Source: Pohlia nutans (Eukaryota > Streptophyta > Bryopsida > Bryales > Mniaceae). From it: DNA of 64,000 nucleotides. The position numbers and the translations under genes are program-made. Shown here in pieces: positions 21,401-33,003 of this stretch. The stretch spans positions 12,361,501 to 12,425,500 of the forward strand of contig CM040094.1 of NCBI GenBank assembly GCA_022496805.1, in the 5' to 3' direction. How positions within the stretch are numbered: position 1 is the stretch's first letter; each line of letters opens with the position of its first letter. A model generated the notes under the pieces. The model was not told the DNA's origin. It ran no database searches and saw only the letters and a program-made list of their open reading frames with translations.

Positions 21401-23196
21401 GGAACCACTAACCTTGACTTTTGTTTTTAGGTTTAGTGTCTTTGTTATTTTAAGTAGTGAATAATGTCATTGCTTTTTCTTTTCTCTTATGGCAGGTGAG
21501 AAGCAACAGGAGGCCAAGAATGCCGGTGCTGACTTTGTAGGAGCTGACGATTTGATCGATGAGATTGCTGGTGGGTTTATGGACTTCGACAAGCTCATTG
21601 CCACTCCGGACATGATGCCCAAGGTTAATCTCTTTTTACTACTGAGATATTTTTCTCAAATGGTTACTTTTTCTCTTCTTTTTTTTTTTCTTTTTTTTTT
21701 GGCGCCCTGTGGTACTCATAGTTCTGTCAATAAAACTGCAGGTTGCCAAGCTTGGAAGACTTTTGGGTCCCAGAGGTTTGATGCCTAACCCAAAGGCAGG
21801 CACAGTTACCACCGACGTTACAAGCGTATGTTCCCGAACCCTCTTTCTTAGTCTGTTATGATAATTGTTGATATACATTATTTTCCTGATTGGTACGATT
21901 TTTTAATTTGGGTAGTCCATGCTAGAATGCTAGTATATTTTCCTGTAGTTGCCGTTCAAAATTCTGATTTTGAAGTAAATATATATATCATTAAGATGCA
22001 CCTGTATTCTCTCTGCAGGCTATTGGAGAATTTAAGGCTGGAAAGGTGGAGTACAGAGCAGACAAAACGGGTATCGTCCATGTACTCTTCGGAAAGTCTG
22101 ACTTTTCAGGGGACGATCTCTTGGAAAATCTCATAGCTGTTGCGGTAAATTTTCCACCTGAACTTACATCATTCAATTTTCCATTTTCCCTTGAGATTTT
22201 CTCTGTTTTTTTAATGAGTATACCCTAAACCAATCACCAGATGACATGTGGCACTTTTTGGGCGAAGTTTCATTAATTTATGCCATGATGTAGGGTATCT
22301 GTCTCTAAATACGATAGTATTGTGTTTAACCCCTAAAGGAACAAGAAGCCTGAATTTCTTTTAAGCAGTTTTGAGTAGGTCCTATGTAAACTTCTTTCTG
22401 TTTTTGACCAACGCATCCAATGTGCTTCACTGATTCCAGCGATGTAAAATTTGGTCCCATCTGAATTATGTTTTTTCACGATAAAGTCGATTGAATTTTA
22501 TCATTTTGAAACCATGAATCTTTGGTCCTGCAGGGATCAACTCCAAAATGCCTATTCTAAAAATAGAACATCCATTTTAGAAACTTATAGTGGCTTTCTG
22601 AACATATTTCTATTGTTCCATCATACAGGACATGATTTCTTCTTCCTTTTGGTACATTTTGTTACTTTCCTTCAAATTTCTTAAATAATTTACAGATATG
22701 GAAGCTGTCATTGTTGGTCATTTGAGCTATGAGAACGCTGGTTTTATAGTACCCGTCACTTTAATTTGCTGTGTTAACCCCTAAGAAACTCAAATTGGGC
22801 CTCATGTTTCTTTTTGCAGTTTTTAGTAAGTCTTACATGGAATTCCTTTTTGTTTGTATTTTGACTAATACATGCAATGTTCTTCATTGATTTTGGTGAT
22901 ATAAAATTCAATCCCATTTTACAATATGATTGATTGAATTTGACATTTTCAAACCATGAATCTTTGGTCCTTTAGGGGTTAATGGACCCCTAAGTATTAT
23001 CGTTTTGGTGTTTCGTTGTGAATATTCTCAATATTAATTTCTTTACTTTTTTTTTTATCAGAACTCCGTGGACTCAAACAAGCCTTCCGGAGCAAAAGGT
23101 GTGTACTGGAAGTCAGCTCATATTTGCTCAACTATGGGGCCTTCCATCCGCATTAACGTTTCCGAGTTGAGGGACTACAAGCTTAAGCAAGCCTAG
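18480..23196 (+). CDS. RPL1: 50S ribosomal protein L1, chloroplastic
   Basis: Seven exons (18480-18806, 20702-20881, 21004-21058, 21496-21623, 21742-21825, 22019-22144, 23062-23196) join in phase to 344 residues. The Ser/Ala-rich N-terminus (about the first 60 residues) is typical of a chloroplast transit peptide. The mature part has the complete L1 fold, including the L1 signature [20 protein letters not shown] in exon 5, [13 protein letters not shown] in exon 4, and the closing [10 protein letters not shown] in exon 7. The protein binds 23S rRNA at the L1 stalk of the plastid ribosome. The start is the first ATG in a good context (GCCATGGCC), and the extra upstream open frame lies in the leader. 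Intron 1 holds a tandem repeat array, and introns 3 and 6 hold TTAA elements. Confidence 0.97.
18838..19996. repeat. Tandem array of about 240-bp units in RPL1 intron 1
   Basis: The block TTGCGTTTCTGTTTATTAGG starts near 18887, 19123, 19354 and 19609, and GTTACAATGGCTGTTTTTAA recurs with the same spacing. There are four good units of about 231-255 bp, followed by two shorter degraded ones ending in ACCAATTAGCCAT-like blocks (19890-19905, 19980-19996). Confidence 0.85.
21110..21297. mobile_element. Degraded TTAA element, family A'
   Basis: It runs from TTAAGGACCAAAAAGG to TCTGTAAGGGTTAA in RPL1 intron 3. The interior TTGAGTAAGTCTTATGG and ACAATCATTCAAATTGG blocks follow family A'. Confidence 0.6.
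22326..22531. mobile_element. TTAA element, family A' (right end decayed)
   Basis: It begins TTAACCCCTAAAGGAACAAG and ends TTTGGTCCTGCAGGGATCAA, where the final TTAA is mutated. It is in RPL1 intron 6. Confidence 0.75.
22774..22982. mobile_element. TTAA element, family A'
   Basis: It is 209 bp, from TTAACCCCTAAGAAACTCAA to TTTGGTCCTTTAGGGGTTAA. It is in RPL1 intron 6 and ends 80 bp before the last exon. Confidence 0.85.
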
Positions 23197-23561
23197 AGAA
23201 CATAGCATCGATTTCCTTAGTTTTTTATTTCACATTACGTTCTTATTAGATGGTATTAGGTGGAGTAGAAAAATGTGGAAAGATTTTTGTGACTTAACTT
23301 ACATGGGCATTTTTGCTTCTCTTCCTGACTGGAGGTTGTACTCAGCAATTGCAACCTCACTTGGCACCTCAAATCCTTGTGTAGAAAATAGGATTAAAGG
23401 TCTCGTGTCTTGATCATTGTTTTGGAAAGGAAAATATGCCCTCCCTTTCACTAACTGAGGAAGTGCACATTGTACTGCTAATTGTGTTGAATTCTAGTGC
23501 ACAATTTCTCTAGTTCTTGAGCTTGTCATCGTACTGTGGGTTTTATGTATTTTGTGAGGTA

Positions 23562-23951
23562 CTCCCTTTGTCTGGAAATAGTAGTCCTAGTTTTTGGCTC
23601 TTTCTTTCTTTGCAATATTTGTCCTATATTTTATACTTCAAACACTAGCCACTTCAGATGAGACGGACAATGAGAGTGACACAAAAATTACAGACTATTA
23701 TTAAAGATACACCATGATTTTTATTATTGAGATATCTAGTCTTGGCCAAAATAAAGTGTTCAATTAAAACACAATGAAAACTAGATCTACAAATTTGTCG
23801 AAATGATTTTTTTTGTTCTAGTTTCCAAGATATTTCTTGAGCAATTAGAGAAGCACTTTGATAAACAGAAGCTATTGAGATATCTAGTTTTGGCCAAAAT
23901 AAAGTGTTCAATTAAAATACAATGAAAACTAGGGCATTATTTTTGGATAGA
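23562..23951. mobile_element. Stowaway-like element
   Basis: TACTCCCTTTGTCTGGAAAT...GTCCTAG at the left and CTAGGGC...TTTTTGGATAGAGTA at the right are imperfect inverted ends with TA flanks. Inside, a 55-bp block (ATATCTAGTCTTGGCCAAAA) is repeated directly at 23731 and 23879. Confidence 0.6.
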
Positions 23952-24090
23952 GTAATGCTCATAACATTTTGTAGCAATTCTAAGAGCTCACCCTTCGCCA
24001 TTGTACATGACAATCGAAATAGAAATACTTTTAAGGGTTGTGTACATTGTGGAGAGTATAAATTCCTTGTTGAAAATTAGTTGCATTAGA

Positions 24091-24314
24091 ACTACACTAA
24101 ATAGGTAGATTAGTGTTAGATACACTAATTTACATAAACATGTTGTAAGTTTCTACTGTTGACCAATTTTTTTACCCTCTATATTGGTCAAGATGGGGAT
24201 CTTTCAATAGTATTGGAATCAATGTCTTTGGTAATTTTTTTTGTCAAGAGTAAAAATCTATAATACTTTCAAATCTTATAATTATCTAACACTAATCTAC
24301 CTATTTAGTGTAGT
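24091..24314. mobile_element. MITE with CACTAAATAGG ends
   Basis: ACTACACTAAATAGGTAGAT and the following TAGTGTTAGATA return inverted at 24283-24314. The ends can be read as TA-flanked CACTA...TAGTG; the 3-bp flanks CTA and TAG do not match, so a TA target fits better than a CACTA one. Confidence 0.65.
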
Positions 24315-25365
24315 ACAACAAAAGTAACAGATTATTACTTGGAAAAAAATTTATCAAGGTTGGGAAGGGAGGGTTGATACGATAGTTTACGTTATTGCAA
24401 TCACTTGGATGATCATATTATTTCTCGCAGTAGTGAAAGGGTTTGTGTTATAAATAAAAGGATTGTTAGCACTATTATTGAGAGAGTAGAATTGACTATA
24501 CTGAATGGGCTATTTAGTGTTCGGGTCACTGTTTCTAAACACATGCATTATTTTACTTTGTATATAGTGTCCCTATAACAAAAAATTAATGTACAATTTA
24601 GAATAATAAAATAATTTAAAAAAAATTGGATGTAGTGTTCCAATGACAAATGGCAACTTTATACTCTTTGTGTCCCATAATATATGATGATTTTGAAAAA
24701 ATAAAATAAAATAAAGCAAACTGTAATGATTTCATTAAAATTTCTATAAGATTACAATAAGATTCTATTTTGGAGTAGTTGTCTATCGAAGTAGTATCAT
24801 ATTGCCTTGATAGTATGTGTGGCATGTGGCGACATGGTGACGTTTGTTGCAATGTGTTCTCTTATGCAATGAACACATACAAGCATTGATTTTAGCTACC
24901 TCATATGTTGTTTGTGATCCACATATGAGCAAAGACAAGCTTCACAAACAAAAGAATACTATGCTTTTGTCTTGAGATTTTTCTTTGTTAGAATTTGTAA
25001 AACAACAGCTTAAAATTGAATAAATGATTTGCATCATGTAATTTGAGACAAATTTTTTTTCAAAATTGTAAATTCACATTATGAATTTTAGATTATATAC
25101 ATACAAGTAGATTTGCAATTGCTATCACGGATATTTTTGTATAAAATATGAAACTTGAAATTCAAAATTTTCTTGTAATTCAATTACGAATAAGATATTG
25201 ATAATTTGCAAATGAAATTTGTTGTGATAGGTTGAAATGTAACACTCTAAATTGCATGTGTTGATAAAAAAAACAAATAGAAGTCCGCATAAGACCTACT
25301 CAAAATTGCTAAAAATAAACACAAACCCAAAGAGAATGACCACATCAGGAGAGATATGAGGCCCG
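24315..25365. other. AT-rich intergenic stretch with repeat fragments
   Basis: It contains a Stowaway-like start at 24660 (TACTCTTTGTGTCCCATAAT), a family B fragment at about 25035-25255, and a short A'-like piece near 25285-25330. No gene was seen. Confidence 0.5.
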
Positions 25366-25915
25366 GGTACGCAACTCCCATATTATATAGCCCGCATCCT
25401 AGTTCAATCTCAAGTAATATAATTTGTTTAATGTAGGAAATTCTTGTAGCCCTTCTAAAAAAGAATTGAAAAGCGTAATTATATACATGAACTAAATATT
25501 CTTTGAAGTCAATTTTAGCATTAAAAACCTAATTATATGAGTTTTTTTAATACATGTAGCATAGGCCAAGCTATCCAACTTTTTAGGCTTTATAATAAAA
25601 GCTCAAGATTTTTTTTATTATAAATAAAATAGTGCAAATGACTTTTAATGACTTTTAAGTTTAATTAGAGGCAACTTCTCGTATGAATTTTTAAAATTAT
25701 GCACAGGTGTTTCAATCTTTTATATACATTGTGGAGCTTTTTATAATAATTATGCAACCCAATATTTTCCACATCTCATTTTATTTAATTTGGTCTTTAC
25801 CCAACTTTTGGGTTGTATTATTTTTATATAATTTGATATAATTTTTACAAAAGTAAACCTTTAAGTCGTTTAAATGATGATGTTCTTTGCGTATAATATG
25901 GGAATTGCATACCTG
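25366..25915. mobile_element. Element with GCAACTCCCATATTATA ends, family H
   Basis: GGGTACGCAACTCCCATATT at the left and AATATGGGAATTGCATACCT at the right are imperfect inverted repeats about 550 bp apart. A reversed copy of the same family lies at 29660-30234. The target duplication was not resolved. Confidence 0.7.
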
Positions 25916-25916
25916 G

Positions 25917-26405
25917 GCTTGAAATATCACATTGAATTTATGATATATAATTTTTCATAGATATTCATCAACATTATAGAGATATTACAAAAATTTCAAC
26001 GTAATTGAAAGATGTTTTAAATATTCACAAATTTAATTCTATAAAAAAATAAGAATTTAAAATAAATATATTTTGTCAAATTTAATATTTAAAATTAAAT
26101 TTGAGGTAGTTAATGATTATGTTTACAAGTAGTTAAAAAATGAAAGTGAAGAAATTAAAAGAGACGCATAATTGCGTGACTGATTAAAGCATCATAAGAA
26201 AGCCTTTTGTATTTTTTGATGTTTGAATTTTAGATTTTTTGACAATGTAAAATCTTCAAATGAAAGCTATACTTTAATTGCAACGTTCAGTCAAAAAACG
26301 TATCATAACTTAACTTAACTTAAAATTTAATGAAGACACCAACTCCAAAAAAGCTAAAACACTTTATTTTTTTTATTAATGAATGGTTGAGCATTTTAGG
26401 GTTAA
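25917..26405 (-). repeat. Degraded family D element
   Basis: Read on the minus strand it follows family D (the GATATTTCAAG-like left edge, ATTATAAATCAT, AAAGGCTTTCT and a final GGGTTAA at 26399-26405), with many changes. Confidence 0.55.
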
Positions 26406-26492
26406 TCCTTAAAATACCAAACAACCTAAATTGGGTTTCATGACATTTTGGTAGTGGTTTTAAATAGATCTCGTTAATATTGAATTTTGTGT

Positions 26493-26812
26493 AGGATTCC
26501 ACTAGTAGAAGTAAAGAGCGCGAGATTCTATTAGTGGGAATAAAGAACGTAAAATTCTCTTTGTAAAAGTAAAGAACAGATGGCATTTGTGATTGGACTC
26601 TTTTCTCTCCTCCAGGTCATCGAAAAGAATCGCAGCATGAGATTTTACTAGTAGAAGGAAAGAGCCTGGGATTCCACTAGTAGAAGTAAAGAGAATGGGA
26701 TTCTGCTAGTAGAAGTAAAGAGCGTGAGATTCTACAAACGAAAGTAAAGAGCGTGAGATTCTACTAACGAAAGTAAAGAGCATGGGATTTCATTATTGGA
26801 AGTAAAGAGCTT
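26493..26812 (+). repeat. Minisatellite of about 30-35-bp units
   Basis: The consensus GTAAAGAGCGTGAGATTCTA followed by (C/A)TAGTAGAA recurs about nine times, with one interruption at 26580-26640. It lies directly upstream of a promoter-like segment. Confidence 0.85.
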
Positions 26813-27240
26813 CAATTGAGGTTAGAATGGATGGGCTATGATGAGATGGATGAATGGACTATGGCCAAATGTTGTCACTCTCGCTTGGGTTTCTGTAACG
26901 CGCTATCTTTACACTACACAACACTATATAACGCACTTTCTTCCTCACTCACTATCACAGTTGTTCTCTCACTTGCTCTTTGTGTATTGACGACATAGCG
27001 TTCTTTTGCTCTTTCGCATCTAGTCGGTTTTTTGCTTCATGTTTTGATTGTCTTCGAGGGTTTTTTTTTTGGCTTTTGTGGTGTTTTGTGTTTGATTGTT
27101 TGGTGCATTGCAAATGGACAAGTTTAAACCAATTCTAGCAGGTTTTGGTTTTAGGATATGTTTTGTGGTTTGGGGACATCAAGTGCCTTTTGACGTCAAT
27201 ATGGGTTTTGATTAGTGTCCACTACTTATGTCTACATTCT
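26813..27240 (+). other. Promoter-like segment without a recognisable gene
   Basis: CACTATATAACGC (about 26923-26935) looks like a plant TATA box and is followed by a pyrimidine-rich leader. At 27114 an ATG opens about 33 codons starting MDKFKPILAGFGFR and then stops. It may be the 5' end of a lost gene or part of a retroelement. A 60-codon frame at 26816-26998 overlaps the promoter-like DNA and has no recognisable motif. Confidence 0.3.
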
Positions 27241-27735
27241 TGAAAGCATTCCTTTTTTTTATATATATAATTAAAGCCGCCTCATCACAATATATTTCCC
27301 AAGTCAACGCTAGGCCCAAGTTCAAGTGCAATGCACCATTTAAATATGTTTACATATAAATACAATTAGTTTATGAATGAAAAGATCATATAAATAAATA
27401 AACCTGATTGCATCGCATAATTTTATCACATAATTTCTTTGATAATGTCACTAAACAAAATAATATTTTAATTAATAAAATATTTATGACTAACATTATG
27501 AATGAATGAAAATGAATGTTTTTTTATTAATACTTTAATTTTTTTATCCATGATTTATGATTACATAATTTACAAACTTACAAATTTCAATTTTATATAT
27601 AAAAGTGTTATGAGGTCACAAAATTAGGTCTTGTGCATTAAGTTCGTGAGTTCACCTAATTGTAAATTATATTCTTGTTCAATATGATTTAAAAAATAGA
27701 TAAGGTAAAATTCAAAATTAATGTCATACCTAAAC

Positions 27736-27775
<40 letters not shown>

Positions 27776-27852
27776 ACATATATTAATCAAATGTTTGAAA
27801 ATGAAATAATGAAAAATGTCATAATTATTTGTATTAATCCTTACCTGCTTTA
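27241..27852. other. AT-rich spacer with a 35-nt poly-A run
   Basis: An uninterrupted A run occupies 27740-27774 and could mark the tail of a retroposed sequence. Nothing else identifiable was seen. Confidence 0.6.
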
Positions 27853-28279
27853 TGTCACGGACATACAACCTTGTTCTTTGAGATGGGTATTGCAAAGACT
27901 AGGCCTTGAAACCAAAGATATAATTATGTTGTTGAAACTAGTTCGTGATGGGTATTGCCACGGACGTAAGACTTAGTCTCTAGGAAGCCTCGCCGGAAGC
28001 TTCCTTAGTAACTAGAAGTTTTTTTGGAACATCCTCGAAGCCTTCTAGTACTAGTATATATAGGGGACGAGAGGAGGGACTCCTCACTCTCGTCAACACT
28101 AGTTTAGGAGCAACCTTGAGCGTTGCCTTGTCTTGTATCTTGTTCAACTATCGATTTAGTTCAATATACTTTCTTGAGAACCACTCTTGTGTACTATTGC
28201 ACTTCTTGTTCTTAAGTCCTTATTCATGTTCTTGCTCTTGTTCTCTTGTTCTCGTTCTTGAGTTCTTGTATCCCTGACA
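27853..28279 (+). mobile_element. Putative solo LTR
   Basis: The 427-bp block begins TGTCACGGACA and ends TATCCCTGACA, the TG...CA inverted ends of plant LTRs. It holds a TATA-like CTAGTATATATAGGGG (about 28050-28065) and a CTTGTTC-rich 3' part. No internal retrotransposon sequence adjoins it. The 5-bp flanks CTTTA and TCTTA do not match exactly, which weakens the call. Confidence 0.5.
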
Positions 28280-28287
28280 TCTTATAG

Positions 28288-28845
28288 TCCATTTTTTGGA
28301 CAATATACAGATTTCATCCACGATTTCTCATCCGTCATGCACTTTTCGCAGTGTGAATTTTTTTACTACAGATTTAATGGGAAGTTAACTTCATATATGT
28401 GTGATCCAGTTAGAAAGGAGATGATTTGTGAAATTTTTATGCCTCATTTTACGTTGTAGTGATTCACCTAAAGCTTCAAAGATTTTAGTGTGAAAGTGCT
28501 CTTAAAATAGTCAACTCATAAAATTAAGTAACTAAAAAATCTCCAAAAATCACTACACTTAGAGTATTACATTTCAACCAATCACAACAAATTTCATTCA
28601 CAGATTGTCAATACCTTATTCGTAATCAAATTACAAAAGAATTATGGATTTAGAGTTTCAAACCACATACAAAAATCTAAGTGATAGCAATTATAGATTT
28701 AACCATGTAGATAAAATCACAATTTTACAATTTAAATTTTTTGTTCATACATCAAGTTCAAAATATCCCTCTTAATTGCATTTTATAATGCATCTTTACA
28801 AAACTGCCGAATTTGAAGAGGGCTATAGACATTTAGAAGTTAAAT
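28288..28845 (-). mobile_element. Degraded TTAA element, family B
   Basis: It follows family B from GTCCATTTTTTGGACAATAT to GACATTTAGAAGTTAA; the left TTAACCCC is lost. Confidence 0.65.
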
Positions 28846-28877
28846 ATTATGCCACATGTCGCTTGTCTATTGTTTGA

Positions 28878-29428
28878 TTAACCCCTAAGCTCCCGAGCGA
28901 CCATTTTCTGGTCGCTGCCCGGAAAAAAACGGGCTGCCCGGAACAAAATAATAAATTTTTGAAAAAATAAAAAATATTTTAAAATACTACATCAAGTCTA
29001 CTTTCCAACCCAATTTGAATTATGGAAATCCGAGTTAAACTCCACCCGTGAGAATTTTTAAAAGTAGATCACCTCAACATTGTCTTAGTGTTACAAAATT
29101 TGCTATTTGGGGAAAGTAATGATGATTCCTCCATCATTTCTCTTGCTTTTTTGAAGTTTACGATAGATAGCCCAACTTTAACCAATCGTACTAAATTTTG
29201 AACTCTAAAATTGAAATTTATAATTTATACAAATTTTCGAAGGTTAATGCTTTTAAATTCATTAAAAAATGATCTAAAGATTATTTTGGAAGTTTGACCG
29301 TATGGATAATTTGTAAAGATGATACTCTACATTTTGTCTATTGAACCAACCTTCATCAAACATATGGAAGGCACATATTATAACACATCTATGTTTTGTC
29401 CAATACCCCTTGGGCTTTTAGGGGTTAA
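28878..29428. mobile_element. TTAA element, family C
   Basis: It is 551 bp, from TTAACCCCTAAGCTCCCGAG to GGGCTTTTAGGGGTTAA. The left end carries the short palindrome GCGACCATTTTCTGGTCGC. Confidence 0.85.
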
Positions 29429-29659
29429 GTTAAAACACAATTTTTTACATACAAACCAAAATATATGATAAATATTTAAATGTTGTTATTAATTAGCGAC
29501 TACAAAAGTGGCACATCCTTTCATAAGCACTTGATGGCCCAAATAAGAGAATAGGTTCTAGTGAGACATATTTTGGGGCTTTCCTTTGAGCCTTAAACGT
29601 CCTCAACCCCCTCTCAAGATTAGGCAGTTTTGCAAAAATGCATTATAAGATGTAACTAT

Positions 29660-30234
29660 TCCAGGTATGCAACTCCTATATTATACGTAGGGGGCATCGG
29701 CATTAAAACGGCTTAAATATTGGCTTTTATTAAAATTATATCAAATTATATATTAAAAAAAACAAATCAAAAAGTTAGGTGAAAAATAAATTAAATAAAA
29801 TGAGATGTAGAAAATGTTGGATTGCATACTTATTAAAAGAAAAAGCTCCACATTGTATATAAAGAATCGAAACACCTATGTATAATTACTAAAAATCCAT
29901 ATGAGAAGCTGCCTCCAATTAAAATTAAAAGTCATTTGTAGTAATTTATTTATAATAATAAAAAATTGAATTTTTATTAAAAAGCCAAAAACGTTGGATA
30001 GCTTGGCCTATGCTACATGTATTAAAAAGACTCATGTAATTAGGTTTTTAATGCTAAAATTGACTTCAAAGAATATTTAGTTCATGTATATAATTACATT
30101 TTTAGATTCCTTATTAGAAGGGCTACAAAAGTTTCTTAAATTAAAACAAGTTATATCACTTGAGATTGAACTAAAATGCAATATAAGTGATTATAATAGG
30201 GGCATATAATACAGGAGTTGCGTATCCATGGTAC
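29660..30234. mobile_element. Family H element, opposite orientation, with a family B stub on its left
   Basis: The ends are CCAGGTATGCAACTCCTATA and ATACAGGAGTTGCGTATCC. Just left, 29592-29658 is the start of a family B element (AAACGTCCTCAACCCC) that stops where this element begins, so H appears to have landed in or replaced part of B. Confidence 0.7.
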
Positions 30235-30679
30235 TCCAAAAAGCTTACCTAAAGTTTTTTTATTCTAAATTTCACAATATTACTTTTTCAACATGGACAT
30301 TATATATTCAAAAGGTCAAATAGTGTCCGTATTAAAGCCCATTTTATACTCGGGGCCGTATTTAGGGCCAGCCCAAACTCTTCAAATTTCAACAAATAGG
30401 ATCGCTCGATTCTTTCAAATCCACACAAGGGCTTTATACTAGGATCGGGTCGGAACGAGCAGTTTTTCCTATGTGGCGTCCTATGTGGCATGATTTGGCG
30501 CCAAATCTTTGGGCTAGTTTGATGAAATTGAGACAAGGTGTTTCATAGCCCAAACTCCAAATTTGGGCCGGATTGAATTAGGCTGGCCTTCCATCCAACC
30601 CCAACATGTGTATAAAGTAGGCCTAAGTGCATAATGTGCACTTGTGCATAATGTCTTAAGCCTTTGTGGATAATGCCCC
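30235..30679. other. Intergenic stretch
   Basis: Two minus-strand frames at 30300-30741 have no recognisable motif. Parts (GGGCTTTATAC, GGATCGGGTCGG) have loose counterparts near 63335-63360, suggesting an old repeat. Confidence 0.4.
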
Positions 30680-31660
30680 TTAACCCCTAAACGCCCCAGC
30701 CTATTTTTAGCCAAAAAACACATTTTCAAAAAAAGTCTCATAGATGGAAATGAAGGTAAGTTATTTAGATCTCAACCGTACAATCTTGTAGTAGACTTAA
30801 TGTAGGTCATGTGGATCAAATTTTGAGTTGTGAGGCCTCATAGATTGCGAGATCATAACATATTAGTACTCAAAACTGATCACAAAATTTCATCATTTTC
30901 ACTTTGAAGTGAAAATGCTACCAATAGACACCTTCCAATGAAAAAATCACCAACTAGAAAGTTTTCTACCTTCATCTCAATAACACCCTTGAACAAAAAA
31001 AACCATGAAAAAATTTTCTTTACGCAAATAATGGCCTTGCAGTGGTGAAAAATGCCTCAAAATTTACAAAGGAAAAACAATTCAAATCTAAACCCCTTGC
31101 ACGAGAATGATTGCCATGAATTCCTCACACCTTGGATGGGATTAAGGTTTCTACCACGTAAACATGACTTAGGTTGGAATCCAACCCAACAAACAAAGTT
31201 GAAATCCAACGGTGGATGAAGGAGATCTAGCTCCTCAAAATTCATCCATTTTGTCAATTTTTTCATTGTAGAAACATCGTAGCAAATCCAATACTAGAAT
31301 CATTTGGATAAAAAATCTTTCAACTAGAAAGTTGTTGGAATTCATCTTAAGATGATGATTATGCAAAAAAAAATACATGTACAACTATTTTTGATTTCAC
31401 ATAATTGGCTTGCAATGGTAAAACATGCCTAAAGTTTGAAAACCCAAAAACAAAAGCTGCATTCACTAAAATGCATGCCATTATTTCATACTTCCTTTTA
31501 TGGGTCTGAAAATTTTACCACACAAACTAGACTTGATTTGGGACCCAACCCAAGTGATTTCATCCAAAACGGACTCCGGATGAAGAAGTTATGGCTCTTC
31601 AAAGTTGCTGCTTGTCATCCAAAATGTCGTTTTTCGACATTCGGCGCGTTTAGGGGTTAA
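30680..31660. mobile_element. TTAA element with internal duplication
   Basis: It is 981 bp, from TTAACCCCTAAACGCCCCAG to GGCGCGTTTAGGGGTTAA. The interior is an imperfect direct duplication: CAACTAGAAAGTTTTCTACC near 30952 and CAACTAGAAAGTTGTTGGAA near 31320, each followed by ATGCCT(C/A)AA and a CATT(T/A) region. The TTAA at 31657-31660 is followed by another CCCCTAAAGGA start whose right end I could not find. Confidence 0.75.
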
Positions 31661-32134
31661 CCCCTAAAGGAAGTAGCATGCCAAAAAGGATTGCAAGAGT
31701 TCTTTCATATGACATGAAAACTATGGTATTGATAGAAACTACAAATATAAAAAATGGACCTTGGAATATGAACTAAATGTAAAAAAAGAAATAATAATAT
31801 GTGACATGGAAAAATAGATATGGCTACTCAAACGATGTTTTCTACGTATTTTGAGTCATGTACTGGGAAAATACATAATTGTTTTACGATCCCACAACGG
31901 ATGGAAATACTCTTAAAAATCACCACATGCACAATGCATGGATATGCATCTCTTAAAATATTCTTCTCCAAATTCACACTTTTACACCCCTAAGCATCAC
32001 ATGTGTGCTGATACTATTAGTCTATAAAATACCTCAACATCCTTTGGAGATTAACTTTTAAAAGGCCCTTGGGATTTCTTTCTACAACCGATATAATTGT
32101 TCAATTGTGGTTTAACACACGAATTGTGATATAT
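31661..32134. other. Intergenic stretch beginning with a TTAA-element left end
   Basis: It starts CCCCTAAAGGAAGTAGCATG, immediately after TTAA 31657-31660. No matching right end, gene or other repeat is evident. Confidence 0.45.
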
Positions 32135-32346
32135 CTATTATACAATACAACTCGCTTTGTCTCACTCGACCGTTCCGCGCTGGAATCCGTCGAGGAGACA
32201 ACCCAAGCTCAATGTGCTCAACGGCACGAGTCCCACTAGTCTATTATACAATACAGCTTGGTTTGTCTCACTCGACCGTTCCACGTTGGAATCCGTCGTG
32301 GAGACAAATCGAGCTCAATGTGGTCAACGGCACGGGTCCCACTAGT
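32135..32346 (+). repeat. Two tandem 106-bp units
   Basis: Units 32135-32240 and 32241-32346 each start CTATTATACAATACA and end CGAGTCCCACTAGT or CGGGTCCCACTAGT, with about ten differences. They are less AT-rich than their surroundings. Confidence 0.95.
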
Positions 32347-32770
32347 TGTTATATACATATTATCATGATTATTGATTTTACTTTGTACTGAAAAGCATTT
32401 GGTCATTGTTAATATGATGAAATACCACTGAATTCAAAATATACTATACGCGCGCAAAGAGCTTTCAAGCATTAAACCTTTGTGCATAATTGAGTTAACC
32501 GAAAAGTCATCTCAAAGAGAAAAGTTTTAGCAAACTCCTCTTGAACTCATATTGAACTCATATTGAAATATAAATAGACCGAAAACTAGTTGAAGATGAG
32601 TTGGGAGACAATCTAAAGCAAGCCACTATCATTATTCTCCACACCTCGCAATGACTACCACACCTCCTACCAAATCTCGAAGCCCATGGCCCTTATGACA
32701 CGACACTATTCAACCCAAACATAGCTCAAAAGAGAGGTTAGAAGGAGGTTGAAAAGGGAGGTTCCATGGC

Positions 32771-32930
32771 CGTAAACCCCGGCTGAAAAAATTGTAATGG
32801 AAAAATCGGGGGATTTTGACGCGGAAATCCCCCAAATTAGGGAATTCCGCGGAAAACCCCGCTTTTTAAGGAAATGTTCCCAATGGTACCCGAGTTTCAA
32901 GTGATCTAATTTTTTCAGCCGGGGTTTACG
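32771..32930. mobile_element. MITE with perfect 23-bp ends
   Basis: CGTAAACCCCGGCTGAAAAA plus ATT at 32771-32793 is exactly complemented at 32908-32930. It is 160 bp and GC-richer than its surroundings. It sits 250 bp upstream of the Fcf2 gene. Confidence 0.85.
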
Positions 32931-32931
32931 C

Positions 32932-33003
32932 AGCAGGGAGCCCCGCCCGCGGGATTTCCGTGCAGGACAACCCCGCTCGGCCTCGGGCGGGGGCTCCCTG
33001 CTA
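32932..33003. repeat. GC-rich fold-back next to the MITE
   Basis: AGCAGGGAGCCCCGCCCG is complemented by CGGGCGGGGGCTCCCTGCT about 35 nt further on, with one bulge. It starts one base after the 23-bp-TIR element. Confidence 0.8.

Noticed and set aside
24091..24314. CACTA superfamily assignment for the CACTAAATAGG element
   Set aside because: The 3-bp flanks CTA and TAG do not match, while TA flanks do, so I kept it as unassigned TA-type.
26493..26812. CRISPR-like array
   Set aside because: The units are contiguous, variable in sequence and lack unique spacers, and the genome is a plant nucleus; it is a minisatellite.
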